Source: Akkermansiaceae bacterium
GTDB taxonomy: Bacteria; Verrucomicrobiota; Verrucomicrobiia; Verrucomicrobiales; Akkermansiaceae
Direction: 5' to 3'
Assembly (NCBI GenBank): GCA_011524615.1
Contig: WTJZ01000024.1
Coordinates: 3,872-14,910, forward strand
Length of the DNA stretch: 11,039 nt
Shown here one piece after another: positions 1 to 5,656 of the stretch (positions are counted from its first letter, which is position 1; each line of letters opens with the position of its first letter). The translations under genes were made by a program, and so were the position numbers. The notes beneath the pieces were generated by a model. The model saw only the letters and a program-made list of their open reading frames with translations. It ran no database searches and was not told where the DNA came from.

Positions 1-354
1 CGACCAAACGTAGAAAATTTTCCCTAAAAGAGAGGGGGCAGCTCCTAGCTTGAAGGCGGCAAAAATGACCGTAAAAGTGGAGGCGAAAAAGATAAAGACC
101 GCAGGTACCAGTGTTTTGGGAGAAAACTTGGAGCCTAAAAAGTTGTAAACGGAGACCGCTATAGTCGAGACGATGAAGGTAAACGTCCATTGCATAGGAA
201 GGGCGATATCTCCCCAATCACTAGGCAAGGCATCACGAACAGGTTTCATGATTTGATATGATGCCATAAGCATGAAGATAAAGAGGAAGGAGATCAATGC
301 GTCTTTGAGCTCGTGAGGCGCGATCTTAGTGAGTTTTGAGATGAGAGCGGTCAT
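1..354 (-). CDS. N-terminal part of a nucleotide-exchanger/MFS-like transporter (partial)
   Basis: The first 118 codons of a membrane protein whose 3' part lies beyond the window edge. Starting from ATG at 354, a short amphipathic N-terminus is followed by hydrophobic segments at about residues 18-36, 54-72 and 81-102. Right after the first segment comes SYQIMKPVRDAL (32-43). A 'xxRPVRDxx' box after transmembrane helix 1 is typical of bacterial proteins annotated as NTP/NDP exchangers or MFS-like transporters related to the Tlc ATP/ADP translocases. Such proteins usually have 11-12 spans, so roughly a quarter to a third is visible. The start lies 38 bp after the stop of the SDR gene on the same strand, so co-transcription is likely. 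I see no convincing ribosome binding site. The substrate cannot be read from this fragment: nucleotides are only the family's founding substrate, and many free-living homologues are uncharacterised. Confidence 0.7.
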   Translation of the reverse strand, partial: MTALISKLTKIAPHELKDALISFLFIFMLMASYQIMKPVRDALPSDWGDIALPMQWTFTFIVSTIAVSVYNFLGSKFSPKTLVPAVFIFFASTFTVIFAAFKLGAAPSLLGKIFYVWS

Positions 355-392
355 GTGAAATCAGCGATGAGGAAAGAGGGATGTGTAGATCG

Positions 393-1148
393 TTACCAAG
401 GGAGTCTGGAGCCATCATAGTACCAGAACCCGCCTGATTGCTTAGGTGTGAGTGTTTCGATGACATGTTTGAGCTTAGGCATCGATTCTGCAGGGGATAG
501 CTTGCCTCGTGCAGTTCCCATATCGGTGGCATTATGACCAGGGGCAACAGAGGCGACAATGAATCCTTTTGGCTGGAGTTGGGAGTTGAGAACGACCGTC
601 ACCATATTGATTCCAGCCTTAGAGAGACGGTAGCCCATGGCCCCGCCACCTTTACGACTCAGCATCCCTGAACGAGAGGATACGTTGATGATTCGCTTGC
701 CTGTTCCAGCATTTAGGTTTGGTAAGAGTGCCTGCGTGACAAAGAGAGGTCCCATGGTATTGACGGCATGGCATAGTTCGATCTCTTTTCGCGTTACGTT
801 ATGGATGGTATCCATCTTGGTGCCGATCTTATTGGGGCCGAAGTAGCCCGCATTGTTGATCAGGATATCGAGAGGCTTCCCTTTCAGCGTTTTGGCCAAG
901 GCTGAGATGCTCTCCTCAGAGGTGACATCGAGTTGTAAAACGTGAGCCCCCGTTTCTTTGAGTTCGGTCGCGGCTTCTGGTTTACGAGCGGTACCGTAGA
1001 CGGTGTAGCCATCCTTGAGGAACTGCTTGCAGAGCTCTAGACCGAGGCCTCTGTTAGCGCCTGTGATGAGTACAGATGGAGGGGCTGTTTCTGCAAAGCT
1101 GAGGCAGATAGAACTCACTATAGTGAGTAGGGTGGTGATGATCTTCAT
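393..1148 (-). CDS. Short-chain dehydrogenase/reductase (C-factor-like SDR) with signal peptide
   Basis: A 251-residue classical SDR, an NAD(P)-dependent oxidoreductase with a Rossmann fold. Visible motifs are TGANRGLG (29-36, cofactor loop), LDV near 73-75 (adenine side), NNAG (98-101), N130, a Ser pair at 157-158, and YRLSK with catalytic Y173 and K177. APGHNATDM (202-210) follows, and the C-terminus YYDGSRLPW matches the 'dG..LPW' end of the C-factor-like subgroup. The Arg after TGAN suggests NADPH, though weakly. The odd part is residues 1-19: Lys near the start, a hydrophobic run, then SFA before ETAPP, which reads as a Sec signal peptide placed just before the first Rossmann strand. A Cys at 15 does not form a proper lipobox. 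No start codon lies between the signal and the Rossmann fold. The only alternative I saw is GTG at codon 11, which would keep part of the hydrophobic stretch. It lies 111 bp after the GH95 gene and 38 bp before the transporter. The substrate is unknown. Confidence 0.88.
   Translation of the reverse strand: MKIITTLLTIVSSICLSFAETAPPSVLITGANRGLGLELCKQFLKDGYTVYGTARKPEAATELKETGAHVLQLDVTSEESISALAKTLKGKPLDILINNAGYFGPNKIGTKMDTIHNVTRKEIELCHAVNTMGPLFVTQALLPNLNAGTGKRIINVSSRSGMLSRKGGGAMGYRLSKAGINMVTVVLNSQLQPKGFIVASVAPGHNATDMGTARGKLSPAESMPKLKHVIETLTPKQSGGFWYYDGSRLPW
1113..1128. repeat. 16-bp perfect palindrome inside the SDR signal-peptide coding region
   Basis: ACTCACTATAGTGAGT reads identically on both strands. 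It lies within codons 7-12 of the SDR gene, 20-35 bp after its start codon. It could be a dyad binding site, or an early mRNA structure (weak, as no loop is available without opening central pairs), or chance. No second copy was noticed in the window. Confidence 0.35.
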
Positions 1149-1196
1149 TGTATTATGTGTATAGAATGTATTGCAGGTCGGGGTGTCGAAGGTTGA

Positions 1197-1220
1197 GCCT
1201 GATCCCAGAGATGGGAAGGC
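1197..1220 (-). other. Hairpin between the GH95 gene and the SDR gene
   Basis: TCCCA (1203-1207) and TGGGA (1212-1216) pair around a GAGA loop. The outer GCCT (1197-1200) and AGGC (1217-1220) extend the stem across a 2-nt bulge. It lies in the 111-bp gap after the fucosidase stop codon. No U-tract follows in the transcribed direction, so it is not a standard intrinsic terminator; an RNA processing or attenuation element is possible. The rest of the gap shows no clear promoter. Confidence 0.3.
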
Positions 1221-1259
1221 TGAGGCTGAAGAGCAGGTGAAGCTGTAGAGGCGTAGCTC

Positions 1260-3809
1260 TTAGAGTGTTGGTGAATACGTTTGCCCTTTTGCTAACTGGA
1301 TCACGGGAGATAATTTCCCTGCGTAGTAGACCCGGATGGAGGTGTCGACATCGGCCTCGATCGTGGCGGATGTTAGGCTTCCCTCGTTCCAACTGAGATC
1401 GACTTGTACTCCACCTCTGGCTTTGAGCCCTGAGATGTTCCCTTTTGCCCATGCTGATGGTAAGGCGGGGAGGAGGTGGAGAATATAAGGGGCACTCTTC
1501 AGTGAGTTCGGTGGCACGACTGCGGAGAAGGAGTTTTGTTCCTGTTCTTGGTAGGCTACATAGACTGCTTTGTTGATGTCATCGGTATCATTGTTGATAC
1601 TTCTGAGGTGGCTCTGAAGGAGCATTTCGCAGACACCAGCGGCACCTCCGAAGTTACCATCGATCTGGAACGGGGGGTGGAAGTCGAAGAGGTTAGGGTA
1701 TGAGCGCTGAGAGGTGAGGAAGCGGTAGATTTGATGGGCCTTATCTCCATTATGGAGCCTTGCCCAGAAGCAGGTCTTCCATGCAGAGCTCCAACCTGTG
1801 GATTCGTCCCCACGGTGACGCATGGTTGTTTCGATAGCCTTATTGATTGTCGGGGTAGCAATAGGTGAGAAGTCACGCCCCGGGTGCAGGGCGATGATAT
1901 GAGAGATGTGTCGATGTGTATTATTCGGATCGTCTCGGTCATCTGGCCACTCTTGGAGTTGACCATGTTGTCCAATTTTTTGAGGAGTGAGCTTAGGGAT
2001 CGTTTGTCTGAGCCTCTGGCGGAGTTCGGCATCACAGTCTAACTCTTCGCTCGCCATGATGACGTCTGTGAAGAGGTTGACGAGGAGTTGTTGGTCCCAT
2101 GAGGCGCCATAACATTGCTTATTGAGGCGGCTAGCGGAGCGTTTATCCCCCTTTACTTTATAATTATTTTCTGGTGACCAAGTCGGATAGACGAGGAGAG
2201 AGCCGTCTTTCCACGGAGAGAGGAACTCTAAGAAGAATTCTGCAGAGCCTTTGAGAATAGGGTAGATGGTGGCTAGGTATTCTGGGTCTTGGTTATAAGT
2301 GTAGTGATCATAGAGGTTTTGGCAGAGCCAATGTCCGCCCTGCTGAGCTCTACGACCATGCTCGTTTTGACCAGTGAAGCCATAGACATTTCCATTTAGT
2401 CCAACAGACCATCCCTTGGAGATACCATAATTCTCCTGTGCGGTGTACGTGCCTGACTCAGCGAGAACCTTTAACCAAGCGGTGTAAGGTTCGAAGCATT
2501 CACTGAGATTCGTAGGATCTGGCATCCAGTAATTCATCTGAACGTTGATATCGGTATGGTAATCGCAGTTCCACTTAGGCTTTTGGTCTGCATTCCAGAT
2601 GCCCTGTAGGTTCGATGGGACTGGAGCACCGCGTGAGCATGCGATCTGCAGGTAACGAGCATAGGTGAAGTAGAGGTTCTCGAGTTCCGTGCTGGATCCT
2701 CTCTTGATGAGCTCATTAGTCGGGAGTTGGGATGCCTCATGAGCGAGGGATAAGACGCATCGATTCATGAGGCGTTGATAATCCTCGATATGCTGAGCTC
2801 TAAGAGAGGTGTACCCAAGCGCACTGGCATCCTGTAGTGTTTGACTCACCTCCTTATTAAACTCTCGTCCAGAAAAGTGAGGAAAGCTAGGGAGGTAATC
2901 TGTAAAGGCGGTGATAATAAAGGTGGTGTCACGAGCCTCTGAGATGTGCATTGCTCCATCTTGGTAGATCACCTGGCCGTCGGTAAGGACCTTGATGCCA
3001 AGCTGGAACTCGATATCATTCTCAACCATGGCAACGGCGCCAGAATGGAGGAGGGTATTGTTCTCGAATGATTCTTGAATCGCTTTATTCTCATCGTGCA
3101 CCTTGAGCGATAGGGAGTGAGTCTGTGATCCCGTGAAGCGAGCGATGTTGACATCATGAGGGTGACTGGTGAAGTACTCTCGTTGGAAGTCCTGCCCCTC
3201 ATGGGTATAGGAGACCGTTCCTATTCCAGACTCTAGATCGAGGGATCTCTTGTAATCTTTAATCTTCTTAGGTTGGTGCCCGGTATCTAGGGTGAGGTTT
3301 AGAAAGCGTGCGTAGTTACCGAGTGGTTCCTTGGTCGAGAGGTATTTGGTAGAGATCGCTTCCATGCTGCCCTCCTGTGTGCCGAATTGTTCTTCTTCAT
3401 AGGCCTTTCTTACGGTGGGGAGGTGTTGTGCGGCATTAGCTCTCGCCCCTGACTGTACTACAGGAGACATCCCGCGCTTAGCCCCGGTCCAGAGTGTGAT
3501 TTCATTGAGGAGGAGTCTCTCTTGAGCTACTCCACCTGAGAACATACAACCGAGTCGGCCATTCCCGAGAGGCAGGGCTTCCTGCATGTAACGCGATTTA
3601 CCTGGTTGAAAATTAGAGCCGAGGTCATCTGTCGCAGGTTTTGTGTACCATAGTGAGGATGCGTGTACTGCAGACGTGAGCGATAATAGTGATACTAAGA
3701 GCGAGAGAGGGCGTCTCAGGCTTGTTTTCCTCGGAGGTGAGGAGGCCAGCGATGAGCTAGCGGCTGTTAATGGTGCGTTAGAGGCATTAGGGATCACGTT
3801 CATACTCAT
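1260..3809 (-). CDS. Secreted glycoside hydrolase family 95, alpha-L-fucosidase-like
   Basis: An 849-residue GH95 protein. This family removes terminal alpha-linked L-fucose (some members L-galactose) by an inverting mechanism. The N-terminal module begins at LWYTKPA (53-59), followed by ALPLGNGRLG (78-87) and LLLNEITLWTG (99-109), both family signatures. The (alpha/alpha)6 catalytic part shows SNLQGIWN (399-406), DYHTDINVQMNYW (416-428), SPEN (545-548, E547 the likely general acid), THRHISH (631-637), TGWSSAWK (671-678) and QIDGNFGG (715-722, with D717). A C-terminal beta region (ILHLLPALP, 776-784) completes a full-length enzyme. Residue 420 is Asp where characterised members have the first of two assisting Asn residues. 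The start is uncertain: ATG at 3809 or 3803 gives a long polar lead of about 30 residues before LRRPLSLLVSLL and AVHA (47-50, likely cleavage site). The enzyme is therefore probably periplasmic or exported. Upstream are three hairpins and the PEP-CTERM gene. Confidence 0.93.
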   Translation of the reverse strand: MSMNVIPNASNAPLTAASSSLASSPPRKTSLRRPLSLLVSLLSLTSAVHASSLWYTKPATDDLGSNFQPGKSRYMQEALPLGNGRLGCMFSGGVAQERLLLNEITLWTGAKRGMSPVVQSGARANAAQHLPTVRKAYEEEQFGTQEGSMEAISTKYLSTKEPLGNYARFLNLTLDTGHQPKKIKDYKRSLDLESGIGTVSYTHEGQDFQREYFTSHPHDVNIARFTGSQTHSLSLKVHDENKAIQESFENNTLLHSGAVAMVENDIEFQLGIKVLTDGQVIYQDGAMHISEARDTTFIITAFTDYLPSFPHFSGREFNKEVSQTLQDASALGYTSLRAQHIEDYQRLMNRCVLSLAHEASQLPTNELIKRGSSTELENLYFTYARYLQIACSRGAPVPSNLQGIWNADQKPKWNCDYHTDINVQMNYWMPDPTNLSECFEPYTAWLKVLAESGTYTAQENYGISKGWSVGLNGNVYGFTGQNEHGRRAQQGGHWLCQNLYDHYTYNQDPEYLATIYPILKGSAEFFLEFLSPWKDGSLLVYPTWSPENNYKVKGDKRSASRLNKQCYGASWDQQLLVNLFTDVIMASEELDCDAELRQRLRQTIPKLTPQKIGQHGQLQEWPDDRDDPNNTHRHISHIIALHPGRDFSPIATPTINKAIETTMRHRGDESTGWSSAWKTCFWARLHNGDKAHQIYRFLTSQRSYPNLFDFHPPFQIDGNFGGAAGVCEMLLQSHLRSINNDTDDINKAVYVAYQEQEQNSFSAVVPPNSLKSAPYILHLLPALPSAWAKGNISGLKARGGVQVDLSWNEGSLTSATIEADVDTSIRVYYAGKLSPVIQLAKGQTYSPTL

Positions 3810-3899
3810 AGATACGCAAGGTTCTACGATGATTTAGTGACTATATCCATCATATAACTGGATTATTAACGTAGTAGGTGCTGTTCTAGATAGAATAGG

Positions 3900-3937
3900 A
3901 CAAGTACTGGTGCCACGGATGAGAGTTCAGTACTTGT
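3900..3937. repeat. Perfect 10-bp inverted repeat (hairpin 1 of 3)
   Basis: ACAAGTACTG (3900-3909) and CAGTACTTGT (3928-3937) are exact reverse complements around an 18-nt loop. An alternative stem, GCCAC (3912-3916) with GTGGC (3936-3940), would compete for the right arm. This hairpin is the most distal of three after the PEP-CTERM gene and the nearest to the GH95 start. It could act in RNA processing, termination or protein binding. Confidence 0.55.
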
Positions 3938-3941
3938 GGCG

Positions 3942-3970
3942 CTTTTCTCACTATTTGGTCATGAGAAAAG
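3942..3970. repeat. Perfect 9-bp inverted repeat (hairpin 2 of 3)
   Basis: CTTTTCTCA (3942-3950) and TGAGAAAAG (3962-3970) are exact reverse complements with an 11-nt loop. On the plus strand it is followed by AATATTTTT, which looks like a weak terminator tail, but no plus-strand gene ends here. On the minus strand, the transcribed one, it follows hairpin 3 closely. Confidence 0.5.
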
Positions 3971-3984
3971 AATATTTTTGAGCC

Positions 3985-4014
3985 GTCAATGACTCTCTAT
4001 CGCGAGTCATTGAC
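3985..4014 (-). terminator. Perfect 11-bp hairpin after the PEP-CTERM gene (hairpin 3 of 3), candidate terminator
   Basis: GTCAATGACTC (3985-3995) and GAGTCATTGAC (4004-4014) pair perfectly around an 8-nt loop. It lies 16 bp downstream of the PEP-CTERM stop codon on the transcribed strand. In that direction the stem is followed by GGCTCAAAAATATTCTTTTC, so the U-rich part comes late and is interrupted. A leaky terminator or a 3'-end-stabilising stem is the best reading. It would set the dose of read-through into the fucosidase gene. Confidence 0.45.
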
Positions 4015-4030
4015 CAGTCTGGCGTCAAGC

Positions 4031-4783
4031 CTATCGACGGCGACGTGCAATAAGAGCTAACCCACCTAGGCCAAGCAGTGCCACAGAAGTTGGTTCAGGA
4101 ACTGAATCTGTAGCTGTTACATTGAAGCCCAGAATAAAGTCTCTGAATTCATACGATCCGGTACTAGCTCCAAGTAAAGTGAAATAGCCAGACTCACGAT
4201 CAGTAGAGAGTAAATCAGTAGAGTCCCATCCATCAATGTCATCTAAGTTATAGCGGTTCCCAGATGTTCCTGTACCTGCAGCAAAGTTTGCTTCTGTAAA
4301 GTTAGAGTTTGCCGTGTTAGCGATGATTTGGTCGGTAGTAGCAGTGAATTGGAATGGGTTACGAAATGATGTTGTGATAGACTCGCCAATAACATTAGAG
4401 TCATCAATACTGTAGGAAATAGATACTAGGTTTGTTGCGAGAGTCTTGAAGAATATGTCTGTGTCTTCAACAAGTCGTTCAGTGTAGTCAATAACTAAGC
4501 TAAGAGTGACATATCCATCATCTGCTAGGGAAGAGGTGCCGTTACCGTTGAAATCACCAATAGCTTCGAAAGTGATCGTTGTCACTGTGTCGACTTCCGA
4601 GAATGTTTCATTTTGAAAGGTGATTGTATCAGTGCCAGTACTGGCTAAAATGCTTTGGTCATTGTTACGAATACCAAAAACGGTAAAGGTGCCCGCAGAA
4701 GCTCCGAGAGTAAGGAATAATAATGGAATGATTGTGCTTTTCATAGATTTAATAATTAGTTTAGCGATTTTTTTGTGGAGCAT
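4031..4783 (-). CDS. PEP-CTERM sorting domain protein
   Basis: A 250-residue exported protein of unknown core function. It has a signal peptide: a Lys-rich start, hydrophobic TIIPLLFLTLGASA (17-30), then cleavage before GTF. The middle is rich in Thr, Asn, Asp and Ser with alternating beta-type patterning and no cysteine. The C-terminus has the tripartite sorting signal recognised by exosortases: VPEP (228-231), a hydrophobic stretch (233-245) and RRRR (247-250). Such proteins are processed at the PEP motif and delivered to the surface or to extracellular polysaccharide. The start at 4783 is supported by GAAGAG on the minus strand (4794 to 4789), five bases before ATG. A second ATG at 4744 would give 237 residues and a more compact signal peptide, but has no visible ribosome binding site. 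It is divergent from the sigma/kinase pair. No exosortase gene is in the window. Confidence 0.88.
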   Translation of the reverse strand: MLHKKIAKLIIKSMKSTIIPLLFLTLGASAGTFTVFGIRNNDQSILASTGTDTITFQNETFSEVDTVTTITFEAIGDFNGNGTSSLADDGYVTLSLVIDYTERLVEDTDIFFKTLATNLVSISYSIDDSNVIGESITTSFRNPFQFTATTDQIIANTANSNFTEANFAAGTGTSGNRYNLDDIDGWDSTDLLSTDRESGYFTLLGASTGSYEFRDFILGFNVTATDSVPEPTSVALLGLGGLALIARRRR

Positions 4784-4788
4784 TTTTG

Positions 4789-4794
4789 CTCTTC
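4789..4794 (-). promoter_or_regulatory. Ribosome binding site deciding the PEP-CTERM start
   Basis: The minus strand reads GAAGAG, then five bases, then ATG at 4783. This favours the upstream start over the in-frame ATG at 4744, which has only AT-rich sequence before it. Confidence 0.5.
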
Positions 4795-4821
4795 ACTAAA
4801 CATCTACGGTGTGTCGAACGA

Positions 4822-4829
4822 GGGGGGGG
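4822..4829. repeat. Eight-G homopolymer in the divergent intergenic region
   Basis: Eight consecutive G (C on the minus strand) lie 38 bp upstream of the PEP-CTERM start codon. A run of six G follows at 4878-4883. Homopolymers of this length can slip during replication. Here slippage would alter the leader or promoter spacing of the PEP-CTERM gene and not a reading frame. Confidence 0.4.
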
Positions 4830-4862
4830 ACAAAGCAGGTGCGTTTTTTCTCTGAATTTTTT

Positions 4863-4889
4863 GGAAAGCCGGTTATTGGGGGGCGTATC
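4863..4889 (+). promoter_or_regulatory. Candidate ECF-type promoter upstream of the sigma/kinase genes
   Basis: GGAAAGC (4863-4869) resembles the GGAAC-type -35 element read by many ECF sigma factors. CGTATC (4884-4889) resembles the CGTC/GTCTA-type -10 element. The offset from the first G of GGAA to the C of CGT is 21 bases, as in the classical sigma-E arrangement. It would leave a leader of about 170 bases before the sigma start at 5064. The rest of 4784-5063 holds a 10-bp palindrome CAATGCATTG (4898-4907), the G tracts, and TTGACG at 4999 without a good -10. The call rests on two short motifs only. Confidence 0.25.
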
Positions 4890-5063
4890 TAAAGGGGCAA
4901 TGCATTGGTAGTAGTCTTTTAGAGTCTCCATGAAGGGGAAATATGTGTAATGGAGAAAGATTTTTGATGGTACAAATATGCGCTAATTGAAATTTTTTTT
5001 GACGTGTGTTTGTTGTTTTAGAGATTGATTTTTATTTTTACGGCTAGTAATAACCAAGAGAGG

Positions 5064-5648
5064 ATGAGTGTTAATCAGACGAGCCATACTTTACTGCAGC
5101 GAGCGCTGAATTTAGATGATGAGGAAGCTTGGGAGATTCTGTATAAGCGATACCACACATTTATTCTTCATATACTTCGGCAGTATGGGATTCATGATGC
5201 TGAAGATTTGGCACAAGAAGTGTTGCTAGGTCTGACTAAGAAACTGAAATCCTACGATAGGAGTAAGGCCAAGTTTAGGACTTGGTTGAATACTGTTACG
5301 AAGAATGCTCTCTTTGAATACTCTCGTAAAAAAAATAGGCGTCTCAAGCTCTTAGACAAATATATGGGAGACGTTATAGGGGATTCTGCTGAAGAGGACC
5401 AGTTGGAAAAGCACGTAGAAGAAGAATGGAAAGCTTACGTCTCTAAGATAGCGTTTAATAAGGTAAAGCAATCATACCGAGGCAATGCGATAAGGGTGTT
5501 TGAGCTCGCGGTAGCAGGCAAAACGAATCCAGAAATATCAGAGGCTCTAGGGCTCTCGCTTTCATCTGTTACTACATTAAAGAAGCGGGTTAAGAGTTCA
5601 TTGCATGCTGCGGTAAGAGCTACTATTGCTGACCTAGAACAATATTAA
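5064..5648 (+). CDS. ECF-type RNA polymerase sigma factor
   Basis: A 194-residue sigma-70-family factor with only regions 2 and 4. Region 2 spans about residues 22-90: RYHTFILHILRQYG, then DAEDLAQEVL (45-54), the region 2.2 core-binding helix, then FRTWLNTVTKNALFEYSRKK (71-90), covering -10 recognition. A charged linker (100-125) leads to region 4 (about 128-187). Its helix-turn-helix, with NPEISEALGL (155-164) and SSVTTLKKRVKSSL, would contact the -35 element. I chose ATG at 5064 because homology begins there and AAGAGAGG lies directly before it, although the spacing is very tight. An in-frame TTG at 5025 would only add an unconserved 13 residues. The kinase gene starts 8 bp after the stop, so the two are almost surely one operon. 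ECF factors paired with Ser/Thr kinases are known in Planctomycetes, Verrucomicrobia and some Proteobacteria. No anti-sigma gene is adjacent. Confidence 0.9.
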   Translation: MSVNQTSHTLLQRALNLDDEEAWEILYKRYHTFILHILRQYGIHDAEDLAQEVLLGLTKKLKSYDRSKAKFRTWLNTVTKNALFEYSRKKNRRLKLLDKYMGDVIGDSAEEDQLEKHVEEEWKAYVSKIAFNKVKQSYRGNAIRVFELAVAGKTNPEISEALGLSLSSVTTLKKRVKSSLHAAVRATIADLEQY

Positions 5649-5656
5649 TAAGAGTG

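Noticed and set aside
637..846. A plus-strand open frame within the SDR gene, and similar frames inside the GH95, kinase, esterase and cupin genes.
   Set aside because: All overlap well-supported genes and lack any recognisable protein pattern.
1113..1128. CTCACTATAG resembles the core of a phage T7 promoter.
   Set aside because: Only part of the T7 consensus matches, the following GGG is missing, it lies inside a coding region and no phage genes are present.
1086..1148. The SDR as a lipoprotein, because of a Cys near residue 15.
   Set aside because: The residues before it (S-S-I) do not make a lipobox; the pattern fits signal peptidase I cleavage after SFA.
3709..3716. A twin-arginine (Tat) signal in the fucosidase, from SLRRPLSLL.
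   Set aside because: The pair of arginines is there, but the S-R-R-x-F-L-K pattern is not met; an ordinary Sec signal fits as well.
3643..3837. A 64-residue plus-strand open frame antisense to the start of the fucosidase gene.
   Set aside because: It has no domain, signal peptide or ribosome binding site, and is explained by the coding strand opposite.
4987..5027. TTGAAA (4987) or TTGACG (4999) as the -35 of a housekeeping promoter for the sigma gene.
   Set aside because: No TATAAT-like hexamer is found at 16-18 bp from either; the region is simply T-rich.
5025..5063. TTG at 5025 as the start of the sigma factor.
   Set aside because: It adds 13 residues without family similarity, while ATG at 5064 begins where the family pattern begins and has a purine-rich sequence before it.
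5196..5219. An EcfP-type mechanism in which kinase phosphorylation replaces missing acidic residues in region 2.2.
   Set aside because: The acidic DAEDLAQE motif is intact, so the defect that phosphorylation corrects in that system is absent.
5654..5656. GTG at 5654 as the kinase start.
   Set aside because: ATG follows immediately at 5657; the difference is one residue and ATG is the simpler choice.
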